Below are positions 1 to 5,439 of a DNA stretch of 5,871 nt, piece by piece. A program made the translations under genes and the position numbers. This DNA comes from an uncultured Slackia sp. (GTDB lineage Bacteria; Actinomycetota; Coriobacteriia; Coriobacteriales; Eggerthellaceae): positions 1 through 5,871 of the forward strand of contig CALBLG010000040.1 of NCBI GenBank assembly GCA_937895975.1. The letters are read 5' to 3'. Under the pieces are notes generated by a model that did not search any database, was not told the DNA's origin, and saw only the letters and a list, made by a program, of their open reading frames with translations. Every line of letters begins with the position of its first letter. Within the stretch, counting starts at the first letter, position 1.

Positions 1-1785
1 CGAACCCACCAGACGGCTGACGCTGTGCTTCTCCATGTACTCGGACATGTCGAAGGTGATAAGCGCGTCTTCGGTGCCGAACAGGAATTCGGCAAGCGCC
101 TTGGACAGCTCGGTTTTGCCCACGCCCGAAGGGCCAAGGAAAATGAACGAGCCGCTGGGACGCTTCGGGTCTTTCAAGCCCGAACGACTGCGTCGGATGG
201 CCTTCGACAACGCCGTGACGGCTTCTTCCTGGCCGATGATGCGTTCGTGCAGCACGCCTTCCATGCGCAGCAGCTTGTCCGCCTCGGCCTCGGTGAGGTT
301 GCTCACGGGCACGCCGGTGGACATGCTTACCACGTCGGCGATTTCGGCCTCGGTGATTTCGGCCAAATCTTTGTCGGCTTCTTCCGAGAACTTCTTCTCG
401 GCCTCGGCGCGCTGGGCTTCAACGTCTTTCTCCTGGTCGCGGAGCTGCGCTGCGCGCTCGAACTCCTGCGCGCCAGCCGCTTCCTCTTTATCGAGGCGAA
501 TGCGGCGCAACTCGTCGTCGAACTTGCGAATTTCATCGGGAAGCGTGCGATTGCGGATGCGCATGCGCGCACCGGCCTCGTCGAGCACGTCAATCGCCTT
601 ATCGGGCAGGAAACGATCCTGGATATAGCGCATCGACATGCTGACGGCGGCGTGGATGGCATCGTCGGAATAGCGCACGTGGTGGTGCGCTTCGTAACGG
701 TCTCGCAAGCCGTCAAGAATTCGCAGCGCCTGTTCTTCGCTGGGTTCCTTCACGTTAACCGTTTGGAAGCGGCGCGCAAGGGCGGAATCTTTTTCCAGAT
801 GCTTGCGGTATTCCTCGGTAGTGGTGGCGCCGATCACCTGCAGCTCGCCACGCGACAGGGGCGGCTTCAAGATGGCCGCGGCATCGATGGAGCCTTCGGC
901 CGAGCCTGCGCCGATGATGGTGTGCATCTCGTCGATGAACAGAATGATATTGCCGTCTTTGACGACTTCCTTGATGACCTTCTTCAGGCGTTCCTCGAAC
1001 TCGCCGCGGTATTTGCTGCCCGCAACCAGCGCCGACACGTCAAGCGTGATAACGCGCTTGCCCGAAATAATATCGGGCACCTGATCGGCCACGATGAGCT
1101 GGGCCAAGCCTTCAACCACGGCGGTTTTGCCCACGCCAGGCTCGCCGATGAGCAGCGGATTGTTCTTCTGGCGGCGCGAGAGCACCTGCATCACGCGCTC
1201 GATTTCGGCAGCGCGGCCGATAACCGGGTCGAGCTTGCCGGCCTTGGCTTTTGCGGTAAGGTCGGTGCCGAATTCATCGAGCATGCTCTTCTCGCCACGG
1301 GGCTCGCCGCCACCGAAAAACGGCATGCCCGCAGCCACGGGGCTGGGCTGGTCGACCAAATCGTTCAGCGCAGAACGAACGGCATCAACCTCGACGCCGA
1401 GCTTCGCCATGGCATCGATCGCACCGCCCTCGCCCTCGCGCACGATGCCCAAAAGCAAGTGCTCGGTGGAAATATAGCTTTGGCCCATCTGCATGGCCTC
1501 GCGCAACGCGTTTTCAAGCACGCGTTTCGTACGCGGCGTGAAGGGAATGTTCGCGCCCGCCTGCGCAGGCTGCTGGCCGTCGACCATCGCAGCCACCACT
1601 TCGGCAGCCTTTTCATAGGTGATGCCCACGCGCTCGAGCGCCTGCGCCGCAATGCCGTCGGGCTCTTTCGCCAAACCCAGCAGCAAATGCTCGGTGCCCA
1701 CTTGCGGGCACTTCAGCGCAGCGGCCTCTTCCCTCGCCAACACGAGGACATGGCGCGCCTTGTCGGTGAATTTATCGAATGCCAT
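1..1785 (-). CDS. clpC: ATP-dependent Clp protease ATP-binding subunit ClpC (5' part; gene runs off the left edge)
   Basis: Hsp100/AAA+ unfoldase that feeds substrates to ClpP in the cytoplasm. The first 595 codons are open with no stop; family members are usually about 810-870 residues, so roughly the last third is missing. Translation begins MAFDKFTDKARHVL. Two Clp-N repeats cover about residues 4-150, each with a TEHLLLG motif, then a Gly-rich linker (PFFGGGEPRGEKS, about 180-192). The first AAA+ domain has Walker A GEPGVGKT at 214-221 and Walker B FIDE at 283-286. A UVR/coiled-coil segment at about 430-460 (AQEFERAAQLRDQEK) separates ClpC from ClpA and ClpB. The second Walker A, GPSGVGKT, is at 551-558. 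The start at 1785 is chosen because it gives the canonical N-terminus; an ATG at 1796 is out of frame. The ribosome-binding site is weak (a GGA about 8 bases upstream). A CIRCE operator overlaps its promoter, implying HrcA heat-shock control. No frameshift was seen in the stretches I translated, which include the whole N-terminal third. Confidence 0.97.
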   Translation of the reverse strand, partial: MAFDKFTDKARHVLVLAREEAAALKCPQVGTEHLLLGLAKEPDGIAAQALERVGITYEKAAEVVAAMVDGQQPAQAGANIPFTPRTKRVLENALREAMQMGQSYISTEHLLLGIVREGEGGAIDAMAKLGVEVDAVRSALNDLVDQPSPVAAGMPFFGGGEPRGEKSMLDEFGTDLTAKAKAGKLDPVIGRAAEIERVMQVLSRRQKNNPLLIGEPGVGKTAVVEGLAQLIVADQVPDIISGKRVITLDVSALVAGSKYRGEFEERLKKVIKEVVKDGNIILFIDEMHTIIGAGSAEGSIDAAAILKPPLSRGELQVIGATTTEEYRKHLEKDSALARRFQTVNVKEPSEEQALRILDGLRDRYEAHHHVRYSDDAIHAAVSMSMRYIQDRFLPDKAIDVLDEAGARMRIRNRTLPDEIRKFDDELRRIRLDKEEAAGAQEFERAAQLRDQEKDVEAQRAEAEKKFSEEADKDLAEITEAEIADVVSMSTGVPVSNLTEAEADKLLRMEGVLHERIIGQEEAVTALSKAIRRSRSGLKDPKRPSGSFIFLGPSGVGKTELSKALAEFLFGTEDALITFDMSEYMEKHSVSRLVGS

Positions 1786-1818
1786 ATGCGGTCCATTTCT
1801 ATAGAAGTTACCGAACGT

Positions 1819-1848
1819 ATGCTAGCACTCATTGCAACGGAGTGCCAA
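1819..1848 (-). promoter_or_regulatory. Probable sigma-70-type promoter of clpC
   Basis: On the minus strand a -35-like TTGGCA (1843-1848) is followed after 18 bases by a -10-like TAGCAT (1819-1824). A start near 1811-1813 would leave a leader of about 27 bases before the clpC ATG at 1785. Both hexamers lie in or touch the arms of the CIRCE inverted repeat, the usual geometry for HrcA repression. The hexamers are only moderate matches, so this is inferred from spacing and position. Confidence 0.5.
1822..1848. promoter_or_regulatory. CIRCE operator (HrcA binding site) upstream of clpC
   Basis: The plus strand reads CTAGCACTC, nine bases, GAGTGCCAA. The CIRCE consensus is TTAGCACTC-N9-GAGTGCTAA, so each arm has one mismatch and the 9-9-9 spacing is exact. 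CIRCE is the operator of the heat-shock repressor HrcA, best known upstream of groESL and dnaK operons. Here it lies 37 bp upstream of the clpC start codon and overlaps the predicted -35 and -10. The inference is that clpC belongs to the HrcA regulon in this organism. hrcA itself is not in the window. Confidence 0.9.
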
Positions 1849-1887
1849 AGCTTCACACGCGCGATACCTTCTTGTTGACTGAATCCC

Positions 1888-2008
1888 CGGTTTGCCGCTT
1901 CCGTCCCCGTTTTCAGCTCGGTCAAGTCCTGCTCGCGACGAACAGCACATTAAGTGCTGTTCTGCTCGTGCGGAATCCACTGAAACCGGAAACGGAAGCG
2001 GCAAACCG
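1888..2008 (-). repeat. Nested inverted-repeat element E1 (121 bp), structured RNA or DNA hairpin candidate
   Basis: Outer arms 1888-1916 and 1980-2008 are complementary at 26 of 29 positions. Two of the three mismatches become G-U pairs if the minus strand is transcribed, which is why minus is assigned. Inside, minus-strand order is: the conserved 14-mer GATTCCGCACGAGC (1964-1977); an apical 9-bp perfect stem (GAACAGCAC with GTGCTGTTC, 1940-1962) closed by loop TTAAT; then a conserved 3' segment containing GCGAGCAGGACTTGACCGA. CGCAC on the 5' side can pair with GTcGCG on the 3' side with one bulged C. The same architecture recurs in E2. It lies in the lysS-clpC gap, upstream of the clpC promoter. 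There is no T-tract, so it does not look like an ordinary terminator. Family unrecognised. Confidence 0.8.
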
Positions 2009-2022
2009 AATCATCGGGGTTC

Positions 2023-2127
2023 GCGTTTGGGTGTTGGATTCGATAGATTCCGCACGAGCCGAAAGCCACTTAATGTGGCTTTCGTGCGAGCCGGGACCTG
2101 ACCGAAGCGAATCCAATGCCCAAACGC
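2023..2127 (+). repeat. Nested inverted-repeat element E2 (105 bp), second copy of the E1 core in opposite orientation
   Basis: Outer arms 2023-2042 and 2108-2127 are complementary at 18 of 20 positions, and the two exceptions are G-U pairs when read on the plus strand, giving a full 20-bp RNA stem. The core has GATTCCGCACGAGC (2046-2059), identical to E1; an apical 9-bp perfect stem (GAAAGCCAC with GTGGCTTTC, 2061-2083) with the same TTAAT loop; a GCAC/GTGC lower pairing leaving GAGCC bulged; and a 3' segment GCGAGCCGGGACCTGACCGA. The outer arms share no clear sequence with those of E1. E1 and E2 are head to head with 14 bp between them (2009-2022). Unrecognised family; function unknown. Confidence 0.8.
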
Positions 2128-2143
2128 AAACTCGGCGGGGTAC

Positions 2144-2169
2144 GGAAAAGGCCGCCCGTAGGCGGCCTT
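2144..2169 (-). terminator. Intrinsic terminator of lysS
   Basis: A perfect 9-bp stem (AAGGCCGCC, 2161-2169, with GGCGGCCTT, 2148-2156) closes the tetraloop TACG and is followed by TT on the minus strand. The stem begins six bases past the lysS stop codon. The U-tract is short (TTTT including stem bases), but the GC-rich stem and position make the call good. Confidence 0.85.
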
Positions 2170-2174
2170 GGTTG

Positions 2175-4148
2175 CTAGTACAGCTTCGCGCCGGCGGGAA
2201 TCGCGCTGTCGAGCTGAAGGAGGTTCAGACGTTCCTCGCCCGCTTCCTCGTGGATGGCCGAAAGCAGCATGCCGCACGAATCGATGCCCATCATCTTACG
2301 AGGCGGTAGGTTCGTGATGGCGACGAGCGTCTTGCCCACCAGGTCTTCGGGCTCGTAACTAGCATGGATTCCCGAAAGAATGGTGCGATCGATGCCGGTG
2401 CCGTCGTCGAGCGTGAATTGCAGAAGCTTCTTCGACTTCTTCACCGCCTCGCACGCCTTCACCTTCACCACGCGGAAGTCGCTCTTGCTGAAGGTGTCGA
2501 AGTCGACGAATTCCTCGAACAGCGGCTCGATGGCCACCTTGGAGTAATCGATCGTAGGAACCTTCGAAGCGGTGAACGGGCTTGCGGCCTGAAGCTGCGA
2601 AGCAGCCATCTCGGCTTCCTTGGCGGCTTTCGCGCCGCTTTTCGCGCCAGCCTCGGGCTTCATGTGCGGGAACAGCAGCACGTCGCGAATGCTGGCGGAA
2701 TTCGTCAGCAGCATAACTACGCGGTCGATGCCGATGCCGATGCCGCCCGCGGGGGGCATGCCGTATTCCAGCGCGCGCACGTAGTCTTCGTCGTATTCCA
2801 TGGCCTCGTCATCGCCGGCGAACTTCTCTTCCACCTGCTTGCGGAAGCGTTCGGCCTGGTCGACCGGATCGTTCAGCTCGGAAAACGCGTTGGCGTATTC
2901 GTGACCGGCGATAACCAGCTCGAAACGGTGCGTCAGGCGCGGGTCGTCCTCGAAGCGCTTGGCCAAAGGCGACACCTCGATGGGGTAATCGCACACGAAC
3001 GTGGGGTTCACGATGGTGTCTTCGCCCAGCTCGTCATAGATTTCGGCAATCAGTTTGCCGGCGGTCCACTCGGGCTTCACTTCCAAGCCTTTGGCGCGCG
3101 CGGCTTCGGCGAGCTTCTCGACCGGAGTATCGATGGTCACCTCGAAGCCCACCACGTCAGACACGATGCTGGTCATGGGGCGGCTGGCCCATTCGCCCGA
3201 CAAATCGATCTGCTGGCCTTGGTATTCGATGACCTCGGGGTTGCCAATGGCGGCATTCGCAGCCTTGATGACGCCCTGCGCGAGCGCCTTCATGCCATCC
3301 AGGTCGCTATAGGCGCGGTAGGCCTCCATCGTGGTGAACTCGGGGTTGTGCGTAAGGTCCATGCCCTCGTTGCGGAAGATGCGACCGATTTCGAACACGC
3401 TCTCGAAGCCGCCGACCAGGCAGCGCTTCAAGTGCAACTCGGTGGCAATGCGCAGGTAGCATTCCTGATCGAGCGCGTTGAAATGCGTGATGAACGGTTT
3501 GGCCGTGGCACCGCCCTGAATGGTTTGCAGGATGGGCGTTTCGACCTCGATGTAGCCGTCAGATTCCATGAAGCGGCGGAACGTGGACAGAATCTGAGAA
3601 CGCTTGCGGAACGTGTCGCGCACGTCTTCGTTCACGATGAGGTCGACGTAACGCTGGCGATAGCGGGTCTCCTTGTCGGAAAGGCCGTGGAACTTCTCGG
3701 GCAGCGGACGAACGGCCTTGCTCAACAGCTTCAGCGCGCGCGGGGCGATGGACAGCTCGCCGCGCTTCGTGCGCACCACGACGCCCTCGACGTTCACGAT
3801 GTCGCCCAAATCCAGGTTGCGCAGCAGCTCCCAATCAGACTCGGACATGTCGTTGATGCGGCAGAACAGCTGAATGTCGGCCGTGGTGTCGCGCACCACG
3901 ACGAACATGATTTTGCCCTGGCCACGCTTGGCAACGATGCGGCCGCCGATCTTCACGACGTCTTCGGTATCTTCGCCCGTGCCAAGGCCGACGTACTTCG
4001 CAACGATGTCGCGCACGTAGTCGGTAACCTCGGAATGCTCGGGGTACGGGTTCGTGCCCTTGGCGATGTAGGCCTCGCGCTTCGACAGACGCAGCGCGCG
4101 CTCGTCGTTGAGCAGCTCGGCCGGGGTGGTGTTTTGGGTATCGGTCAT
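2175..4148 (-). CDS. lysS: Lysyl-tRNA synthetase, class II, with C-terminal Trbp111/MetRS-type tRNA-binding domain
   Basis: Charges tRNA-Lys with lysine in the cytoplasm. The protein has 657 residues, against about 490-510 for a standard bacterial class II LysRS. An N-terminal OB-fold anticodon-binding domain spans about 65-145 (VKIGGRIVAKRGQGKIMF). Class II motifs follow: motif 1 around 192-208 (RFMESDGYIEVETPILQ), motif 2 with FRNEG at 258-262 (catalytic R259), and motif 3 GIGIDR at 471-476 (R476). The normal enzyme ends near 498. An Ala/Lys-rich linker (about 500-525) leads to an extra domain at about 545-657 with SDFRVVKV, NLPPRKMMGIDSCGM and a C-terminal IPAGAKLY, matching the tRNA-binding domain of Trbp111 and of the MetRS C-terminus. 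The start is set at 4148 because AGAGG lies seven bases upstream; an in-frame ATG at 4184 would add 12 residues without family support. A TAGAAT -10-like box sits at 4193-4198 without a convincing -35. Confidence 0.97.
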   Translation of the reverse strand: MTDTQNTTPAELLNDERALRLSKREAYIAKGTNPYPEHSEVTDYVRDIVAKYVGLGTGEDTEDVVKIGGRIVAKRGQGKIMFVVVRDTTADIQLFCRINDMSESDWELLRNLDLGDIVNVEGVVVRTKRGELSIAPRALKLLSKAVRPLPEKFHGLSDKETRYRQRYVDLIVNEDVRDTFRKRSQILSTFRRFMESDGYIEVETPILQTIQGGATAKPFITHFNALDQECYLRIATELHLKRCLVGGFESVFEIGRIFRNEGMDLTHNPEFTTMEAYRAYSDLDGMKALAQGVIKAANAAIGNPEVIEYQGQQIDLSGEWASRPMTSIVSDVVGFEVTIDTPVEKLAEAARAKGLEVKPEWTAGKLIAEIYDELGEDTIVNPTFVCDYPIEVSPLAKRFEDDPRLTHRFELVIAGHEYANAFSELNDPVDQAERFRKQVEEKFAGDDEAMEYDEDYVRALEYGMPPAGGIGIGIDRVVMLLTNSASIRDVLLFPHMKPEAGAKSGAKAAKEAEMAASQLQAASPFTASKVPTIDYSKVAIEPLFEEFVDFDTFSKSDFRVVKVKACEAVKKSKKLLQFTLDDGTGIDRTILSGIHASYEPEDLVGKTLVAITNLPPRKMMGIDSCGMLLSAIHEEAGEERLNLLQLDSAIPAGAKLY

Positions 4149-4155
4149 TTGAAAA

Positions 4156-4162
4156 CCTCTTC
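4156..4162 (-). promoter_or_regulatory. Ribosome-binding site that fixes the lysS start
   Basis: The minus strand reads GAAGAGG, seven bases before ATG at 4148. It would lie inside the coding sequence if the ATG at 4184 were used, so it decides for the shorter protein beginning MTDTQNTTPAELLNDER. Confidence 0.75.
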
Positions 4163-4264
4163 GTTTCCAGATGGAATGTGTCAAACAACAGCATTCTATC
4201 GCGGGTCAAGCGACAATTGCCGCAGGTCAAAGATTTAACGCCGCATTCGCACCAAAGATAGCGA

Positions 4265-4297
4265 GAAGCCGCACGAAGAGGACCTTCATGCGGCTTC
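4265..4297 (-). terminator. Hairpin between greA and lysS, possible weak terminator or attenuator
   Basis: Arms of 14 bases (4284-4297 and 4265-4278) pair completely on the minus strand with one G-U pair, closing a 5-base loop GTCCT. That pair would be a C-A mismatch on the plus strand, which favours minus-strand RNA. The downstream sequence TCGCTATCTTT is not a clean U-tract, so termination may be partial. It lies 117 bp before the lysS start. Confidence 0.5.
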
Positions 4298-4311
4298 GCA
4301 GCGGCAAGCAC

Positions 4312-4336
4312 ACGTGCCGACCCGCGGCCGGCACGT
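4312..4336 (-). terminator. Hairpin just after greA
   Basis: A perfect 8-bp stem (ACGTGCCG with CGGCACGT) closes a 9-base GC-rich loop and begins five bases past the greA stop. No T-tract follows (GTGCTTGCC). It may protect the greA 3' end or contribute to termination together with the hairpin at 4265-4297. A weak terminator by itself. Confidence 0.4.
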
Positions 4337-4340
4337 TCTT

Positions 4341-4808
4341 CTAATGCTCGATTTTCAGAATCGTCATCTTGATTTCGCGACCAGTGGGACCGACGGCGGT
4401 AACTTCGTCGTCTTTCTTGTGGCCCAGAAGTGCAGCGCCCACGGGGCTTTCGTTCGAAATCTTGCCCGCAGCCACGTCGGCCTCGGCGCCGCCCACGATG
4501 GTGAACACGCGCTCCTTGCCGCCCATGTTCACCGTGACGATGGCGCCCACGGTAACCTTGTTCGACTTCTTCGGAGTGTCGACGATGGTGGCCTCGGACA
4601 GAATCTGGTTGATCTCGAGAATGCGGGCCTCGACCATGCCCTGCTCGTTTTTCGCGTCGTCGTATTCGGAGTTCTCGGAAATGTCGCCGAACTCACGGGC
4701 GACCTTGATGCGCTCGCCAACCTCGGCGCGCTTCTCGGTCTCGAGGTAATGCAGTTCCTGCTCGAGCTTCTCGCGGCCTTCGGGAGTAAGGATGTAATCG
4801 CTACCCAT
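4341..4808 (-). CDS. greA: Transcription elongation factor GreA
   Basis: Binds the secondary channel of RNA polymerase and stimulates cleavage of backtracked transcripts. The protein has 155 residues, close to the usual 158. The N-terminal coiled-coil hairpin covers about residues 12-75, with the tip motif GDISENSEYDDAK at 41-53. D42 and E45 correspond to the acidic pair that coordinates the catalytic magnesium in the RNAP active site. The C-terminal FKBP-like domain (about 80-155) has the conserved SPVGAALLGHKKDDEV at 121-136. The start at 4808 is supported by AGGTG seven bases upstream. It follows the tatA terminator, so it probably has its own promoter within 4809-4890, but I see no convincing hexamer pair there. 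The leader contains a perfect GCACGC/GCGTGC hairpin at 4870-4885. lysS follows after 192 bp. Confidence 0.97.
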   Translation of the reverse strand: MGSDYILTPEGREKLEQELHYLETEKRAEVGERIKVAREFGDISENSEYDDAKNEQGMVEARILEINQILSEATIVDTPKKSNKVTVGAIVTVNMGGKERVFTIVGGAEADVAAGKISNESPVGAALLGHKKDDEVTAVGPTGREIKMTILKIEH

Positions 4809-4888
4809 TTCGTGACACCTAATTTCAAACTCGTTTCAGCGGCTCTAACGCCGCCCCTTTACCAAACGGGCACGCGAATGCGTGCTCG

Positions 4889-4926
4889 TAAAACGAAAGC
4901 GGCATGCCGGCAAGCCGACACGCCGC
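4889..4926 (-). terminator. Intrinsic terminator of tatA
   Basis: On the minus strand 13-base arms (4914-4926 and 4899-4911) pair fully with two G-U pairs around a tight loop centred on TT (practically a 12-bp stem with loop CTTG). TTTCGTTTT follows. The two wobble positions are A-C mismatches on the plus strand, so the structure is directional. It lies 22 bases past the tatA stop. Confidence 0.88.
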
Positions 4927-4948
4927 GTATTTCCACATGTGCGCTGAG

Positions 4949-5242
4949 CTACTCTTCGTCGGCCTTTTCGGCAGCCTCAGCAGCTTCGGGCTTCTCGTCG
5001 GTTTCAGCCTTCTCGGCCTGCTTCTTTGCAGCAGCGGCCTTCTTCTTGCGCGGCTTCTCCGCAGGAGCCTCTTCCTCGGCTTCAGCCATTTCCTTCTTGG
5101 CGCCGCCCATGCCCTCGCGCAGGTTTTTAACCGTGCGACCAAGCGCAGAACCGAGCTTCGGAAGGTTTTTGGGGCCAAAGATGAGAAGAGCAACGGCCAG
5201 AATAATAAGGAGCTCAGGAACTCCAAGACCAAAAATTTTCAT
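4949..5242 (-). CDS. tatA: Sec-independent protein translocase subunit TatA
   Basis: Small membrane protein that forms the translocation assembly of the twin-arginine pathway, which exports folded proteins. It has 97 residues. MKIFGLGVPELL leads into one membrane helix (about 8-22, ELLIILAVALLIFG), the family hinge FGPKNLPKLG (about 21-30), and an amphipathic helix (about 28-45, GSALGRTVKNLREGM). The remainder, from about 48, is a low-complexity tail rich in Ala, Lys and Glu, as often seen in actinobacterial TatA. The start at 5242 is chosen because GGAGG lies seven bases upstream; an upstream in-frame start at 5290 would put a non-conserved stretch before the helix. TatA is preferred over TatB because of length and the FGPK.LP.LG hinge. 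tatC is not in the window. It lies 69 bp downstream of tRNA-Pro with no clear terminator between, so read-through from the tRNA promoter is possible. Confidence 0.93.
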   Translation of the reverse strand: MKIFGLGVPELLIILAVALLIFGPKNLPKLGSALGRTVKNLREGMGGAKKEMAEAEEEAPAEKPRKKKAAAAKKQAEKAETDEKPEAAEAAEKADEE

Positions 5243-5249
5243 GTGAACG

Positions 5250-5254
5250 CCTCC
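5250..5254 (-). promoter_or_regulatory. Ribosome-binding site of tatA
   Basis: A perfect GGAGG sits seven bases before the ATG at 5242 and decides this start over the upstream in-frame ATG at 5290. Confidence 0.85.
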
Positions 5255-5311
5255 AGATTTTGGGGCCCAACCATTTTGGCTGGAATTCAAAAAATGCTGA
5301 TGCGAATTAAA

Positions 5312-5388
5312 TGGTCGGGACGACAGGATTTGAACCTGCGGCCTCTGCGTCCCGAACGCAGCGCTCTACCAAGCTGAGCCACGTCCCG
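5312..5388 (-). tRNA. tRNA-Pro, anticodon CGG
   Basis: A 77-base cloverleaf reads on the minus strand. The acceptor stem is CGGGACG with CGTCCCG, discriminator A and an encoded CCA (5312-5314). The D-arm is GCTC/GAGC around AGCTTGGTA. The anticodon stem is CTGCG/CGCAG with loop TTCGGGA, so the anticodon is CGG (5352-5354), which reads the proline codon CCG. The T-arm is GCAGG-TTCAAAT-CCTGT with one G-U pair. G37 after the anticodon is the usual site of TrmD methylation in tRNA-Pro(CGG). It has its own promoter upstream, and tatA follows. Confidence 0.97.
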
Positions 5389-5411
5389 ACTTCTCGCAAA
5401 CAGCGGGCTAT

Positions 5412-5439
5412 ATATTAGCACACCGATTATTTCTGGCAA
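5412..5439 (-). promoter_or_regulatory. Promoter of tRNA-Pro (and perhaps tatA)
   Basis: The minus strand has TTGCCA (5434-5439), 16 bases, then TAATAT (5412-5417) preceded by TGC, which gives an extended -10. The predicted start near 5405 is about 17 bases before the tRNA 5' end. Immediately upstream of the -35, at about 5440-5460, is an A/T-tract (TCTTTTTTGAAAAAG) that resembles an UP element, as expected for a strong stable-RNA promoter. Confidence 0.75.

Noticed and set aside
1713..1796. Alternative minus-strand ATG at 1796 beginning MDRIWHSINSPT
   Set aside because: It is out of frame with clpC and ends early; the ATG at 1785 gives the conserved ClpC N-terminus.
25..1878. Long plus-strand open frame (617 codons) opposite clpC
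   Set aside because: It is the antisense shadow of clpC, whose minus-strand product has all family motifs. It even continues through the CIRCE operator and shows no recognisable domain.
1888..2127. CRISPR array or ordinary direct-repeat array
   Set aside because: Only two units, in inverted orientation, with no regular spacers.
1779..2309. Plus-strand frame of 176 codons and several short frames on both strands across the E1/E2 region
   Set aside because: They arise because the palindromes lack stops in several frames; they cross the lysS terminator, the lysS 3' end or the CIRCE, and have no supporting ribosome-binding sites.
4168..4180. Perfect -35-like TTGACA on the minus strand just before lysS
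   Set aside because: A -10 at normal spacing would fall on the ribosome-binding site, so it cannot drive a useful lysS transcript.
2364..4238. Long plus-strand open frame (624 codons) opposite lysS
   Set aside because: Antisense shadow caused by GC-rich codon use; rich in Ala, His, Leu, Val and Asp with no motifs, while lysS on the other strand is certain.
4314..5246. Plus-strand frame of 310 codons opposite greA and tatA
   Set aside because: It runs antisense through two well-identified genes and a terminator; no domain is visible.
4904..5377. Plus-strand frame ending in WSGRQDLNLRPLRPERSALPS
   Set aside because: The end is a translation of the reverse strand of tRNA-Pro, a familiar false protein; the rest is antisense to tatA.
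5389..5390. tRNA start two bases further upstream, giving a longer acceptor pairing (GTCGGGA with TCCCGAC)
   Set aside because: That would make the tRNA 79 bases and pair the discriminator base and first C of CCA; the 77-base form matches standard tRNA-Pro.
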